Of a stretch of DNA of 46,698 nt, positions 1 to 8,281 are shown in pieces. Numbering within the stretch: the stretch's first letter is position 1; every line of letters starts with the position of its first letter. Source of the DNA: an uncultured Saprospiraceae bacterium (GTDB lineage Bacteria > Bacteroidota > Bacteroidia > Chitinophagales > Saprospiraceae); the NCBI GenBank assembly GCA_937921775.1, contig CAKZUK010000066.1, forward strand, positions 1 through 46,698, given 5' to 3'. The notes beneath the pieces are model-generated. The model had not been told where the DNA came from, made no database searches, and saw only the letters and a list, made by a program, of their open reading frames with translations. Position numbers and translations under genes: made by a program.

Positions 1-404
1 AAAATCACTTCTTTAATATGAACGCCGGGCTCTCCTAGTTTTTCAAGCAGTTCATTTTTTATTTCAGAAATAAACGTCTGGCGTTGCGAATAAAAGACAG
101 AATCGATACTTCCAAAAGTATTTGCGACGGTACTAATCAACTCATAAACTCGTGGCTGGAGTATTAGCAAATTAAAAGTATCTTCTGTTGAAAATTGCTT
201 GTGAAACAATTCCGAATCATCCACTTTCCATCTTATTGCTAGGTTGAGATTCAAAGGAACGCCATCTCCCAGTCTAATTTTATTTACCAAATGTTGATGT
301 ACCTGATCATGGGAGGATTTGAGTGATTTAGTTACTTCCTTTTGCTGGCAGCTCATTAATGTTAAAACAAGAAAGGTGAGTAGAAGCAGATGATTCTTTT
401 TCAT
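1..404 (-). CDS. SPFH/Band 7-like lipoprotein, C-terminus cut by window edge
   Basis: The reading frame is open from an ATG at 404 to the left edge, giving 134 codons with no stop. The product begins MKKNHLLLL and has a lipobox ending in Cys19 (LTLMSC), so it should be an exported, lipid-anchored protein. Residues about 40-134 read like the start of an SPFH (stomatin/prohibitin/flotillin) domain: a beta-rich stretch with LNLAIRWKV, then LQPRVYELISTVANTF and an acidic/basic helix with FISEIKNELLEKLGEPG. SPFH proteins form ring-like membrane scaffolds; most have an N-terminal transmembrane segment, so a lipoprotein form is less usual. The rest of the gene lies outside the window. The coding call is firm; the family call is by eye from part of the domain. 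Confidence 0.72.
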   Translation of the reverse strand, partial: MKKNHLLLLTFLVLTLMSCQQKEVTKSLKSSHDQVHQHLVNKIRLGDGVPLNLNLAIRWKVDDSELFHKQFSTEDTFNLLILQPRVYELISTVANTFGSIDSVFYSQRQTFISEIKNELLEKLGEPGVHIKEVI

Positions 405-936
405 TGCGAATGGATTTAAAAGTGTGATGAATTAGGTTTTATTTTGATAGGCACAAATTACATTCAAATAATCCCTCTTAAAACCTCAAAAGATCAAGTG
501 TAGCCCCTCGACTATTATTCGCATCTATACCAGCGGTATCTGTAAAGTGATCGACTGGAAATCTAATGTATTGCATTGCTTTATTCGCATTATAGAGCCT
601 TTGTATCCTCCTTCTAAAGAGAGAAACATTATTTATTAGCTGTCTGACTAGGCTTTTCTGATTTTATATACTGGTAAGTCCTTAATTCTAAAATTGAAGA
701 TACATTTGCAAAAATATTTATAAATAGTTGATAATCAATAGTTAATGAGTTTTCGGCTTTTGCGAGTCCCTACCACTTAGTGTAGTATTTACAGGACACT
801 TTAAACTTTCCTTTAATAATATTAAGAGCTCCTTAACGGTATCTTTTCTAGAGAATGCGCAATATTGTCTTATAGCAATTACGTTCATGCCCTTATATAA
901 TTTGGGATTATTTTAGAACACCAAAATTTTTAGAAG
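405..936. other. intergenic stretch, mostly without recognisable genes
   Basis: This is the divergent spacer between the SPFH-like lipoprotein and the TonB-like gene. A minus-strand open frame without a start lies at 478-663 (listed separately). At 896-904, TA-TAA-TTTG resembles the Bacteroidota -7 element TAnnTTTG but has one extra spacer base. It sits about 32 bases before the ATG at 937 and could be the promoter of that gene. No RNA gene or clear repeat was seen. Confidence 0.4.
478..663 (-). pseudogene. possible C-terminal gene remnant, no start codon
   Basis: On the minus strand a frame is open for about 61 codons and ends at a TAA at 478-480. The translation ends in AMQYIRFPVDHFTD and then RGATLDLLRF, a composition that looks more like real protein than random frame. 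The only Met is internal, there is a stop just upstream, and there is no ribosome binding site. It may be the 3' end of a decayed gene. It may equally be chance, since 60 open codons are not rare in AT-rich DNA. I do not recognise a family. Confidence 0.2.
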
Positions 937-1872
937 ATGAGTAACACAATATCAATAAATGAAAAGCAGAATCGCCGAAAGGGTTTTACCTTTTCCGTAG
1001 CATTCAACACAATCATCGTATTGTTAGCTCTTTATCCGTTTCTGACCTTTGAAACGCCAGAACCTGAGCACCAAAAATTTGTAGAAGTTCAGTTTACTGA
1101 TTTTAAAAGCTCTTCTAAAAAATCTGCTGAAGGAGATAAAAAAGAAGAAGAAGCTCCTGAAAAAAAGGTAGCGGAACAAGTAAAGGAAGAAGTAGTAGAA
1201 CCTACTCCTGAACCAGAGGTGGAGGTAGTAAAGCCTGAACCAAAACCTGAGCCTGTACCTCAGCGCGCACCAGTGGTAACGACTACAAAGCCTAACCCAC
1301 CAGTACGTACTACGCCAACCAAGACAAAGGAAAAAATGAAGGTTCCTCCAATCAGAAATAAAAAACCGGTGGAAACAAAGCCTGATCCTAAGCCAAAGGT
1401 ACCTGCTAAGACAAAGACCAAGAAAAAGAAGACCAATACTAATAAAAAGAAAAAGACGAAGAGTACTGGTAAGACAAGTTCTGAAAAGCAGGATGGAAAA
1501 AATACGAAATCTAATAGTGGTGGTGGTGAAGCAGCTGAGAATGGAACGGATGCTACCAAAGGTAAAGCAGATAGTGGAACTAAGGTAGGAGATTTTCCTG
1601 GCGATGGACTTTTTAATAGAAAAGTGATCTACAGAGCTGATGTAAAAAAAGTAACCAGTGAAGAAGGAAAGATCGTTATTGATCTTTGTGTCAACAGGGA
1701 TGGTCGAGTGGTATACTCAAAATTCAACAAAGGTGCTTCTAGCATTAAGACAATGTCTGTCATTCGTAAAGCGATGGACATAGCTCAGAAATACCGTTTT
1801 GAAAAAGACTATACTGCACCTGACAAGCAATGTGGAAAGTTGACCTTTATTTTTGAGATAGAAGAAGAATAA
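937..1872 (+). CDS. TonB-like energy transducer
   Basis: The 311-residue product has the classic TonB layout. A short cytoplasmic N-terminus is followed by one transmembrane helix at about residues 18-37. Then comes a long low-complexity periplasmic spacer (about 60-215), rich in Pro-Glu and Lys-Thr-Lys. A compact C-terminal domain at about 225-311 contains GKIVIDLCVNRDGRVVYSKF, typical of the TonB/AgmX C-terminal fold. TonB proteins carry inner-membrane proton-motive energy from ExbB/ExbD to outer-membrane receptors. No exbB or exbD lies beside it, so it is an orphan transducer here or works with partners elsewhere. The lysine-rich spacer is more basic than in textbook TonB. A strong terminator follows at 1962-2000. 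Confidence 0.75.
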   Translation: MSNTISINEKQNRRKGFTFSVAFNTIIVLLALYPFLTFETPEPEHQKFVEVQFTDFKSSSKKSAEGDKKEEEAPEKKVAEQVKEEVVEPTPEPEVEVVKPEPKPEPVPQRAPVVTTTKPNPPVRTTPTKTKEKMKVPPIRNKKPVETKPDPKPKVPAKTKTKKKKTNTNKKKKTKSTGKTSSEKQDGKNTKSNSGGGEAAENGTDATKGKADSGTKVGDFPGDGLFNRKVIYRADVKKVTSEEGKIVIDLCVNRDGRVVYSKFNKGASSIKTMSVIRKAMDIAQKYRFEKDYTAPDKQCGKLTFIFEIEEE

Positions 1873-1961
1873 ATAATGTCAATGTAAGTGACAATTGTAG
1901 TGGTAGCATGAGACGCGAAACTATTATAGAATAACAAACCTTGGACTAAACATAATCACTT

Positions 1962-2000
1962 AAAGCCTTTCGGAAGTAATTTCGAAAGGCTTTCCTTTTT
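1962..2000 (+). terminator. intrinsic terminator after the TonB-like gene
   Basis: AAAGCCTTTCG at 1962-1972 pairs perfectly with CGAAAGGCTTT at 1983-1993. The loop can close further to a GTAA tetraloop. A T-rich run (CCTTTTTTCTT) follows the stem at once. Confidence 0.85.
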
Positions 2001-2151
2001 TCTTATCTAACAAAAAAAGTCCTTCAAAATGAAGAACCTCAAAAAAACTATCGGAATTCATAAAAGTCTTTAAGGGAGAAAGTTAAACTCTCGCCATTTC
2101 ATTCATTTCAATAATTGAGGATTTTGTAAGTCAGATTCAGAAGGATGGATG

Positions 2152-2261
2152 CTACCAGCCCATGTATAAATCATGAGACTGGTAGAATTTTTTGGGGTTA
2201 TAAGTTTAGAAAAACTTATTTGGAAAAAATGGGCAATTCCAGTTTTGACACTGGAACTGCC
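2152..2261. other. two adjacent hairpins in a 665-base gap
   Basis: The gap at 1873-2537 has no clear gene but holds two stems. The first is CTACCAG (2152-2158) with CTGGTAG (2179-2185), an inner CATG/CATG pair, and AATTTTTT after it. The second is GGCA plus TTCCAGT (2232-2243) with ACTGGAA plus TGCC (2250-2261), interrupted by one A/C mismatch. The first is terminator-like on the plus strand. Together they could belong to a small RNA. No promoter was recognised. Confidence 0.35.
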
Positions 2262-2418
2262 TCACTATTCAGGTTTTAGAATCCGCTCGTATTTAGTTAC
2301 CTGGTATTCTGTCAACTTTGGATGATCATTTCCCAGGTCGGGGTATTAATAAATAGACTTACTTTACAAGTAAACTATTTTACTGAAAGTACCTTAGTAC
2401 TAACTCTATATAGTAAAG

Positions 2419-2541
2419 ATGCAAGTATTACATTTTCCTTACAATAGGGTTGTTGTGGATAGACTACATTTTGATGTAGATGACCGTCTTTTTGTAGTAA
2501 AAGGAAGAGGTGGGAGAGTGAAAATCTGTTGTTTTAGTTAG
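2419..2541 (+). CDS. possible 40-residue small ORF
   Basis: An ATG at 2419 opens 40 codons ending at TAG 2539-2541, overlapping the last bases of the convergent response regulator gene. The product starts MQVLHFPYNRVVVDRL and ends with two cysteines and Phe-Ser. No clear ribosome binding site or family was seen. It may be a chance frame. Confidence 0.18.
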   Translation: MQVLHFPYNRVVVDRLHFDVDDRLFVVKGRGGRVKICCFS

Positions 2542-3275
2542 AGAATCTGTAATTTTTCAAGTATATCGTCTTTGTGAGCCTTACTTATAGGAATCTGATT
2601 GCCTTTTATCGTAATTCGATTGTTGGTCAAGTCAACCGAAGCAATATGGTTGATATTAACAATAAAGCTTCGATGAACCTGCAAGAAAAACTCCTCTGGA
2701 AGTTTGGCAATCAACTCAGTTAATGAGATACGAACAGTGAGCGGTTTTTCGATGGTATGCATAATGCAATCTCGATTCACTACCTCAATCCATTGGATAT
2801 CTGTAAGCGTAACTTTTTCCAGTGTATTTTTTACTTTGATGTAAAAGCTGTCATTGACAAGGATGTCGTCAGCCCAAGCTGAGTTATCTTTTTCCTGCTG
2901 GGGCTGCATTCTAGCAATGGCAAGTTCAATTGTTCGTTGTAATTTTTTTGCACTGAAGGGTTTTGTGATGAAAGCATAAGGAGCAGCTGATTTGGCGCGT
3001 TCAAAAGTAGCATCATCTTGCATAGAAGTGATGAAGATAACGGGAATGTTATGCGTTTTATGAATGATCGCTGCGGTCTCAATTCCGTCCTTATCGCCGT
3101 CGATGTTTATGTCCATCAATAGCAAGTCAGGTTGAGTCGCTTGTACCATGTCAATTGCCATATCGCCAGAGCTTACTTTAGCTAAAGGTAAGTAGCCTAG
3201 TTCGAGTACTAGCATTTCTAACTGGCCTGCATATAGAGGCTCATCTTCCACAATCAGTACTTTGATTTTTGCCAT
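2538..3275 (-). CDS. LytTR-family response regulator
   Basis: The 245-residue protein has a receiver domain at about 1-120. It shows the acidic pair Glu10/Asp11, phospho-acceptor Asp55 (LLLMDIN), Thr83 and Lys105. A LytTR DNA-binding domain follows at about 140-245, with QVHRSFIVNINHI and the ending SKAHKDDILEKL. Proteins of this type bind direct-repeat sites and regulate surface, competence or virulence genes in other bacteria. The gene lies 12 bases downstream of the histidine kinase gene on the same strand, so the two form a cognate two-component system. All phosphorylation residues are present, so it should be active. The regulon cannot be read from the window. Confidence 0.92.
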   Translation of the reverse strand: MAKIKVLIVEDEPLYAGQLEMLVLELGYLPLAKVSSGDMAIDMVQATQPDLLLMDINIDGDKDGIETAAIIHKTHNIPVIFITSMQDDATFERAKSAAPYAFITKPFSAKKLQRTIELAIARMQPQQEKDNSAWADDILVNDSFYIKVKNTLEKVTLTDIQWIEVVNRDCIMHTIEKPLTVRISLTELIAKLPEEFFLQVHRSFIVNINHIASVDLTNNRITIKGNQIPISKAHKDDILEKLQIL

Positions 3276-3287
3276 TAATAAAAATTG

Positions 3288-5843
3288 TTATTCAGTTGAT
3301 TTAGTGGGTAATGAAAATTCGAAAGAAGATCCGACTCCTTGTTTACTACTTACTTTTAGTATACCATTATTCATCTCTATCAATTCTTTACAAAGTATAA
3401 GTCCTAGACCTGTTCCTTTTTCACCTGAAGTACCAAGCGTACTTTTCTTATCAAGAGTAAATAAATTTTCAAGCCGATTGGAATCTATTCCTTCACCGGT
3501 ATCCTTAATGGTAATATACAGTTCCTCCTTTTTTTGAATTGCTATTAAGGACACGGTTCCTCCTTTTGGAGTAAACTTTAGAGCATTACTAATCAGATTT
3601 CTCAGGATGGTATTGATTGCTCTTTCGTCAGCAAATATTTGTAAGTTATCTGTAATGTCGATTTCCAGTTTTACTCCTTTTGCAGCAGCATTGTTTTCGA
3701 AGATAGAAACGACATCTTCCCCAATGTCAAATAAGTTAAGTGCTTGTGGATGGTAGGGGATGTCTCCGGTTTGGATAGAAGCCCAGTTCAATAAATTATC
3801 GAGCAAATCATTCAATTTGGTAGAGGTATTGTCTACCTGATCACCTAGCGCAAGGAGTTGTTTTTGATCATCTTTTTTTAGTAAAAAGTTAATGCGTTTA
3901 CCCAAGCCCTGCATTGCTATTAAAGGGCTTTTAAGGTCGTGCGCTATGATCCCAAAAAAGCGATCTTTCGTTTGGTTGAGACTGGTCAACTGGTTATTTT
4001 GATCCTCGATAGTGAGATTCTGAGCTTCCAATTTTTCTTTGACATTATTTAGTTGCTTATAAAAGATACCGCCAGCCAGTAGAAAGCCAAACAGACTAGT
4101 CGCAATTATTAAATATAACTTGTTGCGAGATTGGATCAGTTCATTGGTTTCTTTTAGATAAAGGTTTTCTTTTACCTTATTGCTAAGATCAAATCGTGTT
4201 TGCATTTCGGCAACAGCCATCAATTTGTCTGATTGATAAATACTATCACTTATAGCCATCAGCTTATCTTGATAAATCAATGCGTTCTTACTATCCTTTT
4301 CGCGATAAAATTCAACCAGAGTAATATATGCATTTCTTAATTCGGTGAACCGGTTGGTTTCTTCTGCCAAACCTTTGGCGCGAAGTAACATATTCTCAAT
4401 CTCGAAAGAACTTTTATTTTGAAGCTGAAATAATGATGTTTGTTCAGGATGTTTTTTCATCTCCATATAGGTTTCAGCGATGATTTGGAGTGCAGTTGAA
4501 GTAAGGCTTTTGTTACCAATTTCACTGAAAATATCAAGCGAACGATAGCTATAATCTAATGCTTGTGCAAACGATTGTTTTTTCATGTAAGCCTCTCCGA
4601 TATTGATCAGCGCGATGCCTTCGCTATTTGTATATTTTGTTTTTTTGTGCAACTCCAATGCTTTGAAATAATATTCTAACGCGCGATCATACTCGCCAAG
4701 CTCAATACAGGTAGTGCCCATGTTGTTGTAAACTCGACCAGCTCCTTGCTCATTCTCTAAGTCAAGTTTTATTTTTAATGCACGTTCGTAGTATTCTAGT
4801 GCGCGATCATACTCTTTAAGTTGTTTGTAATTCTTTCCAATATTGGTATAGGCATTACTTGCGGAACCAATGTCATTTTGAGATTCAAGATATTTCACCG
4901 CATCGAAATAAGCTTCTAATGATTTGTCGTAGCTTCCTTTTCTGCTATAAGAAACGCCAAGGTTAGTAAGGGAACTTCCTAGGCCAATAGTGTCCTTTAG
5001 CATACTATTTAACTCAATAGCATTGTTGATTTTCTCAATGGCAAGATCATAGTCAGGGATTCTATTTAATATGGTACCAATCATGTTATAAATTGCAGCC
5101 TGCTTGGACTTGAAGTCGTGCTTAATAGCAATATCTAGTGCCTCTTGATAAACCTTTAATGCTTCATTAAGTTTTGCTTTTGTGAGGAAACAACGTCCCA
5201 ATTGACTTTTTGAATTTATAATTAATAATGGATCATTTATTTTGTTCGCAATATCTAAAGCTCGTTGTGCAAGTTCTAAAGAATTAGAAATCTCGTTTCT
5301 ACGTCGTGCATGAAAACTTAAATTGGACAGACAGTAGGCAGCTCCTTTGTCATTAGAAATGGATTTATTAATTGCGAATGCTTTGTTAAAATAACTTGTT
5401 GCTTTTTGACTTCCCTGTTTTGTTTTGTCTAGCTTGTAGGTGAGGTAGCCTCGCTGGGCTAAATTGTTTGCAATGAAAAGGCTATCACCTAATTTTTGAG
5501 CCAATGCCATAGATGAGTCAACATAAGTCATTGCGAAGTCCTCTTTTTTGATAAGAGAGGAGTTTGAACGGCTTACAAGTCCGAACCTATAATAAGCTTG
5601 CATAAGTTGCTCTTCTGTTCCATCAGATTTGGAGATTTGAAGAGCTTCGCGAGCGTAAGTATATTTTTTTTCTGGAAATTGAGAAGTTATAAGTTTGCTA
5701 AGTTCTAGCAAAAGAGGGATACGCTTAGCTGGAGTTTCAACACCGCTAAGCACCGTTTCAAGGCTATCAATCTCAGAATTTTGAGAATATAGTGATAGGC
5801 ACGAATTCAAAATTAAACCTATTAATATAAGTCGTCGGATCAT
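3288..5843 (-). CDS. TPR-containing sensor histidine kinase
   Basis: The 851-residue product starts with a signal-like segment (LILIGLILNSCLSLYSQ). About 500 residues of tetratricopeptide repeats follow, clearest at about 250-420, where units with A-x-EYY-x-A repeat. A transmembrane helix (LYLIIATSLFGFLLAGGIFY) lies near 575-595. Then comes a short coiled coil and a HisKA domain with His635 in IIAHDLKSPL. The HATPase domain shows the N box (NLISNALKFTPKGG), G1 (DTGEGID) and G2 (GTGLGL). The TPRs should face the periplasm and sense a protein or peptide ligand. It is co-transcribed with the LytTR regulator 12 bases downstream. A TATCTTTG promoter element lies about 70 bases upstream. All kinase motifs are intact. 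Confidence 0.93.
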   Translation of the reverse strand: MIRRLILIGLILNSCLSLYSQNSEIDSLETVLSGVETPAKRIPLLLELSKLITSQFPEKKYTYAREALQISKSDGTEEQLMQAYYRFGLVSRSNSSLIKKEDFAMTYVDSSMALAQKLGDSLFIANNLAQRGYLTYKLDKTKQGSQKATSYFNKAFAINKSISNDKGAAYCLSNLSFHARRRNEISNSLELAQRALDIANKINDPLLIINSKSQLGRCFLTKAKLNEALKVYQEALDIAIKHDFKSKQAAIYNMIGTILNRIPDYDLAIEKINNAIELNSMLKDTIGLGSSLTNLGVSYSRKGSYDKSLEAYFDAVKYLESQNDIGSASNAYTNIGKNYKQLKEYDRALEYYERALKIKLDLENEQGAGRVYNNMGTTCIELGEYDRALEYYFKALELHKKTKYTNSEGIALINIGEAYMKKQSFAQALDYSYRSLDIFSEIGNKSLTSTALQIIAETYMEMKKHPEQTSLFQLQNKSSFEIENMLLRAKGLAEETNRFTELRNAYITLVEFYREKDSKNALIYQDKLMAISDSIYQSDKLMAVAEMQTRFDLSNKVKENLYLKETNELIQSRNKLYLIIATSLFGFLLAGGIFYKQLNNVKEKLEAQNLTIEDQNNQLTSLNQTKDRFFGIIAHDLKSPLIAMQGLGKRINFLLKKDDQKQLLALGDQVDNTSTKLNDLLDNLLNWASIQTGDIPYHPQALNLFDIGEDVVSIFENNAAAKGVKLEIDITDNLQIFADERAINTILRNLISNALKFTPKGGTVSLIAIQKKEELYITIKDTGEGIDSNRLENLFTLDKKSTLGTSGEKGTGLGLILCKELIEMNNGILKVSSKQGVGSSFEFSLPTKSTE

Positions 5844-5910
5844 TTTTCTTTGGGGGCGGATAGCTAAAACCTGTGATTAAAACAGTGTTTATTTTGTTTG
5901 GAACCTACAA

Positions 5911-5939
5911 CAAAGATAAAACAAAGTTGGAATTTCCAA
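5911..5939 (-). promoter_or_regulatory. Bacteroidota-type promoter of the kinase/LytTR operon
   Basis: Read on the minus strand, TTG (5939-5937), an 18-base spacer and TATCTTTG (5918-5911) match the TTG / TAnnTTTG promoter of Bacteroidota. It would start transcription about 60 bases before the kinase ATG at 5843. Confidence 0.55.
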
Positions 5940-6080
5940 GATTAAAGCCCTTTTGAGTCTGACTTTTACTGATAAATGCCTGTTTTTTAAATAAAATTAA
6001 GAGTAACAGCCATATTGTGAGTAAGTAAAAGGGTTTAAAGTGGCTCAAAGGTTAAACTTATCTTCAGTCATTTGATCTTG

Positions 6081-6113
6081 TTGAGCTACTTAGACTAAAA
6101 TACCTTAACTTTG
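6081..6113 (+). promoter_or_regulatory. Bacteroidota-type promoter giving a near-leaderless ygiQ mRNA
   Basis: TAACTTTG at 6106-6113 is an exact TAnnTTTG -7 element, and TTG at 6081-6083 is a plausible -33 element. Only seven bases separate the -7 element from the ATG at 6121, so the transcript should begin at or within a few bases of the start codon. Confidence 0.6.
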
Positions 6114-6120
6114 TGGTCTA

Positions 6121-8052
6121 ATGAATGAAAAAAGACCTGTAACAGATTGGCTTCCAATTACTCAGAAAGAAGTAGAGATGCGCGGATGGGAGCAACTAGA
6201 TGTCATCTTGATATCTGGTGATGCGTATGTTGATCACCCTGCCTTCGGTACGGCAGTGATCGGCCGTATTATTGAAAGTGAAGGTCTTAAGATCGGAATT
6301 GTGCCTCAACCTAACTGGAGAGATGACCTACGTGATTTCAAAAAAATGGGGAAACCACGTCTCTTTTTTGGTATAACCTCCGGTTGCATGGACTCCATGG
6401 TCAATCATTATACGGCATCCAAGCGTCGACGTTCTACAGATGCCTACACCCCTGGTGGAGAAGCTGGCTACCGACCAGATTATGCAGTGACGGTTTATTC
6501 TAAAATTCTCAAACAACTTTATCCAGATGTACCTGTATTACTCGGTGGTATTGAAGCGTCGCTTCGCCGAGTGACTCATTATGATTACTGGAAAGATCAG
6601 TTGTTTAAAAATATTCTCTCTGAGAGCGGGGCTGATATGTTGGTTTGGGGAATGGGAGAGATGCCTTTGCGGGAAATTGTACGTTTGCTCGAAAAGGGGG
6701 TGCCTTTCAGTTCACTGAAAACAATTCCTCAAACGGCCGTTTTACATCCGGCAGACGAACCTTTACCTGTTGTCAAAAAATGGGAAGACCTCGAATTGGC
6801 TTCACACGAAAGATGTTTGCGCGACAAACGTTCTTTTGCAGCCAACTTCAAACATATAGAACAAGAGTCCAATAAGGTGAATGCTCGCCGATTGATTCAG
6901 TCAGTCGATGACCAAAAATTATTGATCAATCCGCCATATCCACCCATGACGGAAAACGAGATTGATACTTCTTTCGATTTACCATATACCAGAACGCCGC
7001 ATCCAAAATATGAAAAGCGTGGTGCCATGCCTGCTTATGAAATGATTCGCTTTTCGATCAATATGCACCGGGGTTGTTTTGGTGGTTGTAGCTTCTGTAC
7101 TATCTCAGCACATCAAGGTAAGTTTATTGCAAGTCGATCTGAAGAGTCAATTCTGAAAGAGGTAGATGCGGTTACCCAAATGCCTGATTTTAAAGGCTAC
7201 ATAAGTGATCTTGGTGGCCCTTCGGCCAACATGTATAAAATGAAAGGAAAGGTACAGTCGATTTGTGATCGTTGTGTTAGTCCAAGTTGTATTCATCCTG
7301 TTATTTGTAGCAACCTAGATACGAGCCACAAACCGATGACGGAGATTTACAAAAAGGTAGATGCGCATCCTGAAGTGAAAAAAGCTTTTATTGGCTCAGG
7401 TATTCGTTATGATTTATTGGTGGATAGTTACAACAAAAATAATGATGGCTCACTCGACGAGTATATGGAGCAGGTAGTTTGTAATCACGTGAGTGGTCGA
7501 TTGAAAGTAGCTCCTGAGCATACTTCTGATGATACCTTGAAGATGATGAGAAAGCCTTCGTTCAAGCATTTTCATGAGTTTAAAAAGAAGTTTGAAAAGA
7601 TCAATAAAAAGAATGGACTTAATCAGCCATTGATTCCATATTTCATTTCTTCGCATCCAGGTTCGACAGAAGAGGAGATGGCAAACCTCGCATCTGAAAC
7701 TAAAGAAATGGGCTTCAAATTGGAGCAGGTGCAGGATTTTACACCTACACCAATGACGGTGGCAACGGTGGCCTACTACACAGGTTTGCACCCCTATACT
7801 TTGAAGCCAGTTTATACTGCAAAGTCAAAACACGAAAAAAAGAACCAACACCTTTTCTTCTTTTGGCATAAGCGTGAAAACTATCAAGCCATCCGTGAAA
7901 AGTTAACTAAATTGGGTCGTGAAGATTTGATTGAAAAGCTAATCAACGATAAAAAGAAACACAATAAACGTGTGGCGCTTAACGAAAGAAAAATTGCTAC
8001 GAGTAAGCGTAAATTTCGCGAGGATCGTAATTGGGGGAAGAGGAAAAAGTAG
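6121..8052 (+). CDS. ygiQ: YgiQ family radical SAM protein
   Basis: The 643-residue product matches YgiQ (UPF0313) proteins in length and order. An N-terminal UPF0313 domain at about 1-290 begins with the conserved WLPITQKEVEMRGW. A radical SAM core follows, with the 4Fe-4S motif Cys319-x3-Cys323-x2-Cys326 (MHRGCFGGCSFCTI). A basic C-terminal tail, rich in Lys and Arg, closes the protein. Radical SAM enzymes cut S-adenosylmethionine to make a 5'-deoxyadenosyl radical. The substrate of YgiQ is not established. Extra cysteines near 380-400 (CDRCVSPSCIHPVIC) could bind a second metal site. It stands alone with its own promoter and no strong ribosome binding site, in keeping with a leaderless mRNA. 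ATG 6121 fits the family N-terminus. Confidence 0.95.
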   Translation: MNEKRPVTDWLPITQKEVEMRGWEQLDVILISGDAYVDHPAFGTAVIGRIIESEGLKIGIVPQPNWRDDLRDFKKMGKPRLFFGITSGCMDSMVNHYTASKRRRSTDAYTPGGEAGYRPDYAVTVYSKILKQLYPDVPVLLGGIEASLRRVTHYDYWKDQLFKNILSESGADMLVWGMGEMPLREIVRLLEKGVPFSSLKTIPQTAVLHPADEPLPVVKKWEDLELASHERCLRDKRSFAANFKHIEQESNKVNARRLIQSVDDQKLLINPPYPPMTENEIDTSFDLPYTRTPHPKYEKRGAMPAYEMIRFSINMHRGCFGGCSFCTISAHQGKFIASRSEESILKEVDAVTQMPDFKGYISDLGGPSANMYKMKGKVQSICDRCVSPSCIHPVICSNLDTSHKPMTEIYKKVDAHPEVKKAFIGSGIRYDLLVDSYNKNNDGSLDEYMEQVVCNHVSGRLKVAPEHTSDDTLKMMRKPSFKHFHEFKKKFEKINKKNGLNQPLIPYFISSHPGSTEEEMANLASETKEMGFKLEQVQDFTPTPMTVATVAYYTGLHPYTLKPVYTAKSKHEKKNQHLFFFWHKRENYQAIREKLTKLGREDLIEKLINDKKKHNKRVALNERKIATSKRKFREDRNWGKRKK

Positions 8053-8114
8053 CTTGGTTTTATTGTAACTGTTTAGCTGTTAGCCCGAAGGTCAAATTTT
8101 TCTACGATCGTGAG

Positions 8115-8184
8115 GCCTACCTTATATGAGCAAATCGGTTTCCCAACTGGCGATATGTCTAGCCAGTTTGGCCACCGGATAGGC
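8115..8184. other. nested palindromic element
   Basis: Three nested stems enclose each other: GCCTACC (8115-8121) with GGATAGGC (8177-8184, one bulge), CGGT (8136-8139) with ACCG (8174-8177), and AACTGGC (8145-8151) with GCCAGTT (8162-8168). The outer two share one base. No T-run follows, so it is not a standard terminator. It lies in the 229-base gap between ygiQ and a hydrolase gene. Confidence 0.4.
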
Positions 8185-8281
8185 TATTTGGTTCCGGCAA
8201 GTCAAAAATTATAGGAGCTAATATCTCGTGTATATTTCCATTTGAAAAACCTTTCCCAACCCTCTAATCAAGACTTCCTCG

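Noticed and set aside
1260..1559. 99-residue minus-strand frame inside the TonB-like gene
   Set aside because: It is the antisense shadow of the Pro/Lys-rich spacer; its Phe/Val/Leu-rich content follows from complementing Lys and Glu codons.
2419..2541. Antisense or toxin-like small protein
   Set aside because: No membrane helix, partner antitoxin or repeat was found; it is kept only as a low-confidence frame.
2831..3082. 83-residue minus-strand frame overlapping the LytTR gene
   Set aside because: It is out of frame with a response regulator whose receiver motifs are complete, and has no family features.
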